A DNA stretch of 64,000 bases from Flavobacterium sp. H122 (GTDB taxonomy: Bacteria; Bacteroidota; Bacteroidia; Flavobacteriales; Flavobacteriaceae): positions 87,373 through 151,372 of the forward strand of contig NZ_SJZD01000006.1 in assembly GCF_004959765.1 (NCBI RefSeq). Reading direction: 5' to 3'. Shown piece by piece: positions 61,313 to 64,000 of the stretch. The position numbers and the translations under genes are program-made. Each line of letters begins with the position of its first letter. Position 1 is the first letter of the stretch. The notes under the pieces were generated by a model. The model did not search any database and was not told the origin of the DNA. It was given only the letters and a program-made list of their open reading frames with translations.

Positions 61313-61784
61313 ATTTAGAATAGATTTCGCTTAATTGTTGTTTTATTCTATGAATTTTAACCCGTAAATTACCTTCTGATATTGAAGTGGCTGCAGCAAT
61401 TTCAGCATACGGCACCTCTTCCAGCATAAGGGTTATAATAAGTCTGTCGGTTTCATTTAATTCGCTTGTGCATTTATACAACAGCTGAATTTGAGATTCT
61501 TTATCATTAGTTTCTTCACTTAATTTAAAGGCGCTTTTTTCTATATCGACATTATTTCTCTTTTTAGCATCCCGTAAATACAACAGACAAGTATTAACTG
61601 CAATTCTATAAACCCAGGTGCTTACCTGTGACTCTCCTCTAAACTTAGGCAGATTTTCCCAGACTTTGATAAATACTTCCTGATGCAAATCATCAGCTTG
61701 CATTGCATCACCTGTGTACCCTAAACAAAGACGGTGTACCTTTTGAGAATAATCGGCATAAATTTGTTTGAACTGATTTTCCAC
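61299..61784 (-). CDS. ECF RNA polymerase sigma factor
   Basis: A 161-residue ECF sigma. Region 2 is YADYSQKVHRLCLGYTGDAMQADDLHQEVFIKVWENLPKFRGESQVSTWVYRIAVNTCLLYLRD (about 9-72). Region 4 is LNETDRLIITLMLEEVPYAEIAAATSISEGNLRVKIHRIKQQLSEI (about 112-157). Distinct in sequence from the other ECF sigma in this window (38588-39175). It follows a hydrolase gene by 17 bp and overlaps a membrane-protein gene by 14 bp. Confidence 0.93.
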   Translation of the reverse strand: MENQFKQIYADYSQKVHRLCLGYTGDAMQADDLHQEVFIKVWENLPKFRGESQVSTWVYRIAVNTCLLYLRDAKKRNNVDIEKSAFKLSEETNDKESQIQLLYKCTSELNETDRLIITLMLEEVPYAEIAAATSISEGNLRVKIHRIKQQLSEIYSKYERL

Positions 61785-61801
61785 TTAATTTCTTGGTTTG
61801 C

Positions 61802-62707
61802 TTATGATTTTGAATTTAAAAATAAATCAATTTCATTTAAAAACCAGTCCTTTTGATCGTACATAATAAAATGCTTGCTGTCAGCAACTTTAATAATTTT
61901 GTTTTTCAGTAAAGCATACTGTGCGTTGTATTCTTTTTCACTCACTTCTTTAGTTCCAAAAATACTGGCCATTACAAGTATAGGTGATTTTATTTTTGCT
62001 ATTTCCTGTCTCAGATCTGTGGTTGACATTTCAACAATTGTACTTCCCAAAGTAGTTCTGTCACTTTTAAAACTCCATTCAGCAATTTTTTTAGCATGAA
62101 CTGAATCACTTACCTGATACATCATTGCTCTGGTCATGTTTTTGATATAACCTTCAGCCGGCAGTGACTTAAAATTATTGATTACCGTTTCCCTGTTAAA
62201 CTGAGGCTGCTTTTTTAGTGTTTCCGCATTGGTTTCCGGCTTACCTATTGCTGATACAAACGGAAGGCCGTCAACACAAATTCCTTTCCCGAATAATTCC
62301 GGTGTTGTGCTGTTCAACCACAATGTCATAAAAGCTCCCAAACTGTGGCCTATCAGCATTGGTTTTTTCAATTTATTCACTTTTACATATTGGATGATTT
62401 CGTCACGTACCGTTTTCAATATTTCTTCGTCTTCAATTGGTTTTGCGCCTGCAAATCCAGCAATTGTGACAACATGTAACTGATATTTATTTTTTAAATG
62501 ATCTACAGTTTCATTCCATACTTCCCCGCTGCATGAATAACCCGGGATTAAAATTACCGGCTTGCCTTTTCCGGTTACTTTTACTTCAAAAGATTTTTGC
62601 TGCCCAAAAACGTTTGCAAATGCAAGAACTGCCAATACTAAGATGATTGCTTTTCCACTAAAATTATTAGAGATTTTTTTTCTGTTTTGATGAATCATTG
62701 TTTTCAT
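61802..62707 (-). CDS. Exported alpha/beta hydrolase
   Basis: A 301-residue alpha/beta hydrolase. The ATG at 62707 (MKTMIHQNRKKISNNF) gives a signal sequence with hydrophobic core AIILVLAVLAFANVFGQQ; the frame extends to 62761. Fold motifs: VILIPGYSCSGEVWNETVDHLKNKY, nucleophile GHSLGAFMTLWL (about 123-134), and the catalytic His in KVADSKHFIMYDQKDWF (about 272-288). The acid is probably before ASIFGTKEVSE. Substrate unknown. Its grouping with an ECF sigma gene 17 bp downstream is unusual, since sigma genes normally head their operons. Confidence 0.85.
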   Translation of the reverse strand: MKTMIHQNRKKISNNFSGKAIILVLAVLAFANVFGQQKSFEVKVTGKGKPVILIPGYSCSGEVWNETVDHLKNKYQLHVVTIAGFAGAKPIEDEEILKTVRDEIIQYVKVNKLKKPMLIGHSLGAFMTLWLNSTTPELFGKGICVDGLPFVSAIGKPETNAETLKKQPQFNRETVINNFKSLPAEGYIKNMTRAMMYQVSDSVHAKKIAEWSFKSDRTTLGSTIVEMSTTDLRQEIAKIKSPILVMASIFGTKEVSEKEYNAQYALLKNKIIKVADSKHFIMYDQKDWFLNEIDLFLNSKS

Positions 62708-62980
62708 AATTATTGCTTTTTTAGTTGGTTTATTTTCTCTTTTGATACAAACCGAAATCAATTGTTACAAAAACAAATATTTTTTTAATTATTTTTTTTA
62801 AATAGTTGTTTGTCAGTTATTTAAATATTTATATTGTAAGTATTTTTTTTCAAAATAATATAAATAGTGCATTTCATCGATTTTATTTGTTAGTTTATCG
62901 AAAAAGTTTGTAATGTTGTCATGTCAAAACGGGTTAATAATTTGACAATGAACAAGTAACACAATTAAAAAACACAAACT

Positions 62981-63484
62981 ATGATAAAAAAATCTTTGCC
63001 CCAAATCGCTCTTTTACTATTATTATCTTTTTCATTTATGTCATGTTCAAAGGAAGAAGCTGCCCCAAATCAATCAACAGCACCTGCACAGGTAAATGCA
63101 AAATTCAACTACACCTCAGAAGAGCTTGAAGTTTTGGCTTTAATAAACAATTACAGAGTAAGCAAAGGCTTAAATGCTTTAGAAAAAGTTGATTATATCT
63201 CAACCATATCAGAAAGTCATGACAAATATATGATTCAGGAAGGGAAACCTTCACACGATAATTTTTATGATAGATTTGAAGCTTTATCCAAAAATTTAGG
63301 AGCTAAGAATGTCAGTGAAAATGTAGCATACAACTACTCTAGTCCGCAAAGTGTTTTCAATGCATGGATGGCAAGTGACGGTCACAGATCTAATATTGAA
63401 GGAAATTATACTCACTTCGGAATAGCAATCAGAGCTAATGCTGAAGGAAAAAAATATTACACAAACCTATTTATGTTTAAATAA
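62981..63484 (+). CDS. CAP-domain (SCP/PR1) lipoprotein
   Basis: A 167-residue lipoprotein; signal MIKKSLPQIALLLLLSFSFMSC (Cys at residue 22). The CAP domain covers about 45-165: LEVLALINNYRVSKGLNALEKVDYISTISESHDKYMIQEGKPSHDNFYDR with the two conserved His of the cavity, then NVSENVAYNYSSPQSVFNAWMASDGHRSNIEGNYTHFGIAIRA. Bacterial CAP proteins of this YkwD type are secreted and of unclear function. Stand-alone, ending at a strong terminator. Confidence 0.9.
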   Translation: MIKKSLPQIALLLLLSFSFMSCSKEEAAPNQSTAPAQVNAKFNYTSEELEVLALINNYRVSKGLNALEKVDYISTISESHDKYMIQEGKPSHDNFYDRFEALSKNLGAKNVSENVAYNYSSPQSVFNAWMASDGHRSNIEGNYTHFGIAIRANAEGKKYYTNLFMFK

Positions 63485-63522
63485 TCAATTTGTTTGATAG
63501 TTAGTTTGTTTTATTTGATTTT

Positions 63523-63558
63523 TAAAACCGCCTCAGCACCCCAACTGAGGCGGTTTTT
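63523..63558. terminator. Bidirectional terminator between CAP gene and AsmA-like gene
   Basis: AAAACCGCCTCAG pairs with CTGAGGCGGTTTT; T and A runs follow on both strands. Confidence 0.92.
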
Positions 63559-64000
63559 TAATTACTTTTTATAGTATCAGAACTTTCATCAAAATTAGTC
63601 TCTTCCAAATCTTCATATTTTTTGGTGATCTTCACAATTGGTTTATCTTGTGTACCTGAAATTTTTAGTGGAATTCCTATAATTCCTAAAGGCGGTAAAC
63701 CTAAACGCATTTTCAAATTCAATTTACCATCTAATGAAGTCTGACCAGCTATTTTGGGTCTGAAACCAGCAACTTTGAACTTAAATTGTTCTAAAGTCAT
63801 AATATTCTTTTTAACACTGCTTTTGATATCTATTTCTGAAAGATCTGGATTTTTAATACCTTCATGGGTTGTGGTTTTACTGATGGCATTAAATAATTTA
63901 AACCCTTTCATTTTTACATTCTTAACTGATAAAATCCCTTTTCCATTTAAAGAAGGATAAATAGGTTTCATTTCTTCATTAAGGTAACCTGCCACTTTGT
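63558..64000 (-). CDS. AsmA-like protein, C-terminal fragment
   Basis: The last 146 codons of a gene whose start lies beyond the right edge. The visible part, GKGILSVKNVKMKGFKLFNAISKTTTHEGIKNPDLSEIDIKSSV and FKVAGFRPKIAGQTSLDGKLNLKMRLGLPPLGIIGIPLKISGT, matches the C-terminal region of AsmA-family envelope proteins, which are anchored in the inner membrane and linked to lipid transport to the outer membrane. A GTG at 63995 is in frame but the upstream codons remain open, so I treat this as partial. An acidic tail (DLEETNFDESSDT) ends it. Confidence 0.75.
   Translation of the reverse strand, partial: KVAGYLNEEMKPIYPSLNGKGILSVKNVKMKGFKLFNAISKTTTHEGIKNPDLSEIDIKSSVKKNIMTLEQFKFKVAGFRPKIAGQTSLDGKLNLKMRLGLPPLGIIGIPLKISGTQDKPIVKITKKYEDLEETNFDESSDTIKSN

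Noticed and set aside
1..64000. CRISPR arrays, insertion sequences, integrases or phage genes
   Set aside because: No regularly spaced long repeats with unique spacers, no transposase or integrase motifs, and no terminal inverted repeats flanking a cargo were seen.

Overview
This window is a chromosomal segment of a low-GC, gliding-type Bacteroidetes, most likely Flavobacterium or a close relative in Flavobacteriaceae. The evidence is: adjacent gldB and gldC; a type IX secretion (T9SS) sorting domain on a secreted lectin; a short RpoD lacking region 1.1; a C-terminal fragment of a DUF4249 protein; FtsZ with a very long linker; DnaG with the flavobacterial N-terminus; near absence of Shine-Dalgarno sequences; and repeated matches to the Bacteroidetes -7 promoter box TAnnTTTG. 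There are no insertion sequences, phage genes, CRISPR arrays or rRNA genes. One tRNA gene, Arg(CCG), is present.

Layout. 1-2 kb: end of a DUF4249 gene and its MG2/plug-like surface partner. 2-4 kb: rpoD, a gene-free 0.4 kb stretch with serial hairpins and decayed repeats, and rpe. 4-9.5 kb: a tripartite RND efflux operon read leftwards. 9.6-11.3 kb: mtfA-like peptidase, tRNA-Arg and yqeY. 11.4-27.3 kb: the whole division and cell wall (dcw) cluster read leftwards, mraZ-rsmH-ftsL-ftsI-murE-mraY-murD-ftsW-murG-murC-ftsQ-ftsA-ftsZ, headed by a recognisable MraZ operator and lacking murF, murB and ddl. 27.5-33.4 kb: hydrolase, engB, gldC, gldB, nadE, an orphan response regulator and a multidomain secreted lectin. 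33.4-40.2 kb: dnaG, a beta-helix secreted protein, an ECF sigma/membrane protein/outer membrane protein operon and a polyprenyl synthetase. 40.3-50.9 kb: a lipoprotein, rlmN, nitronate monooxygenase, O-methyltransferase, PAP2 phosphatase, tatA, M1 peptidase with two small companions, peptidase E and an orphan ABC permease. 51-58.3 kb: purH and the elongasome operon mreB-mreC-mreD-mrdA-rodA. 58.4-64 kb: nuclease, coiled-coil protein, amidase, a second ECF sigma operon, a CAP lipoprotein and the end of an AsmA-like gene.

How the genes work together. The window carries both halves of peptidoglycan growth control: the divisome with precursor synthesis (dcw) and the rod elongasome, plus an amidase and a polyprenyl synthetase that may feed the lipid carrier pool. 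MurE carries the DNPR motif that predicts meso-diaminopimelate in the peptidoglycan. A second theme is the cell surface: GldB/GldC, a T9SS cargo protein, efflux, lipoproteins and two sigma/membrane-protein modules.

The most notable points are: a three-repeat, 10-bp-period MraZ box that also corrects the mraZ start codon; a DnaG whose four zinc ligands are all replaced; a strong Shine-Dalgarno in front of rpoD in a lineage that normally does not use one; an orphan response regulator linked to a thioredoxin/DUF4215/lectin/T9SS fusion; facing promoters between gldB and nadE; and a set of word-like AT-rich repeats that sit in gene spacers, including spacers inside the dcw operon.
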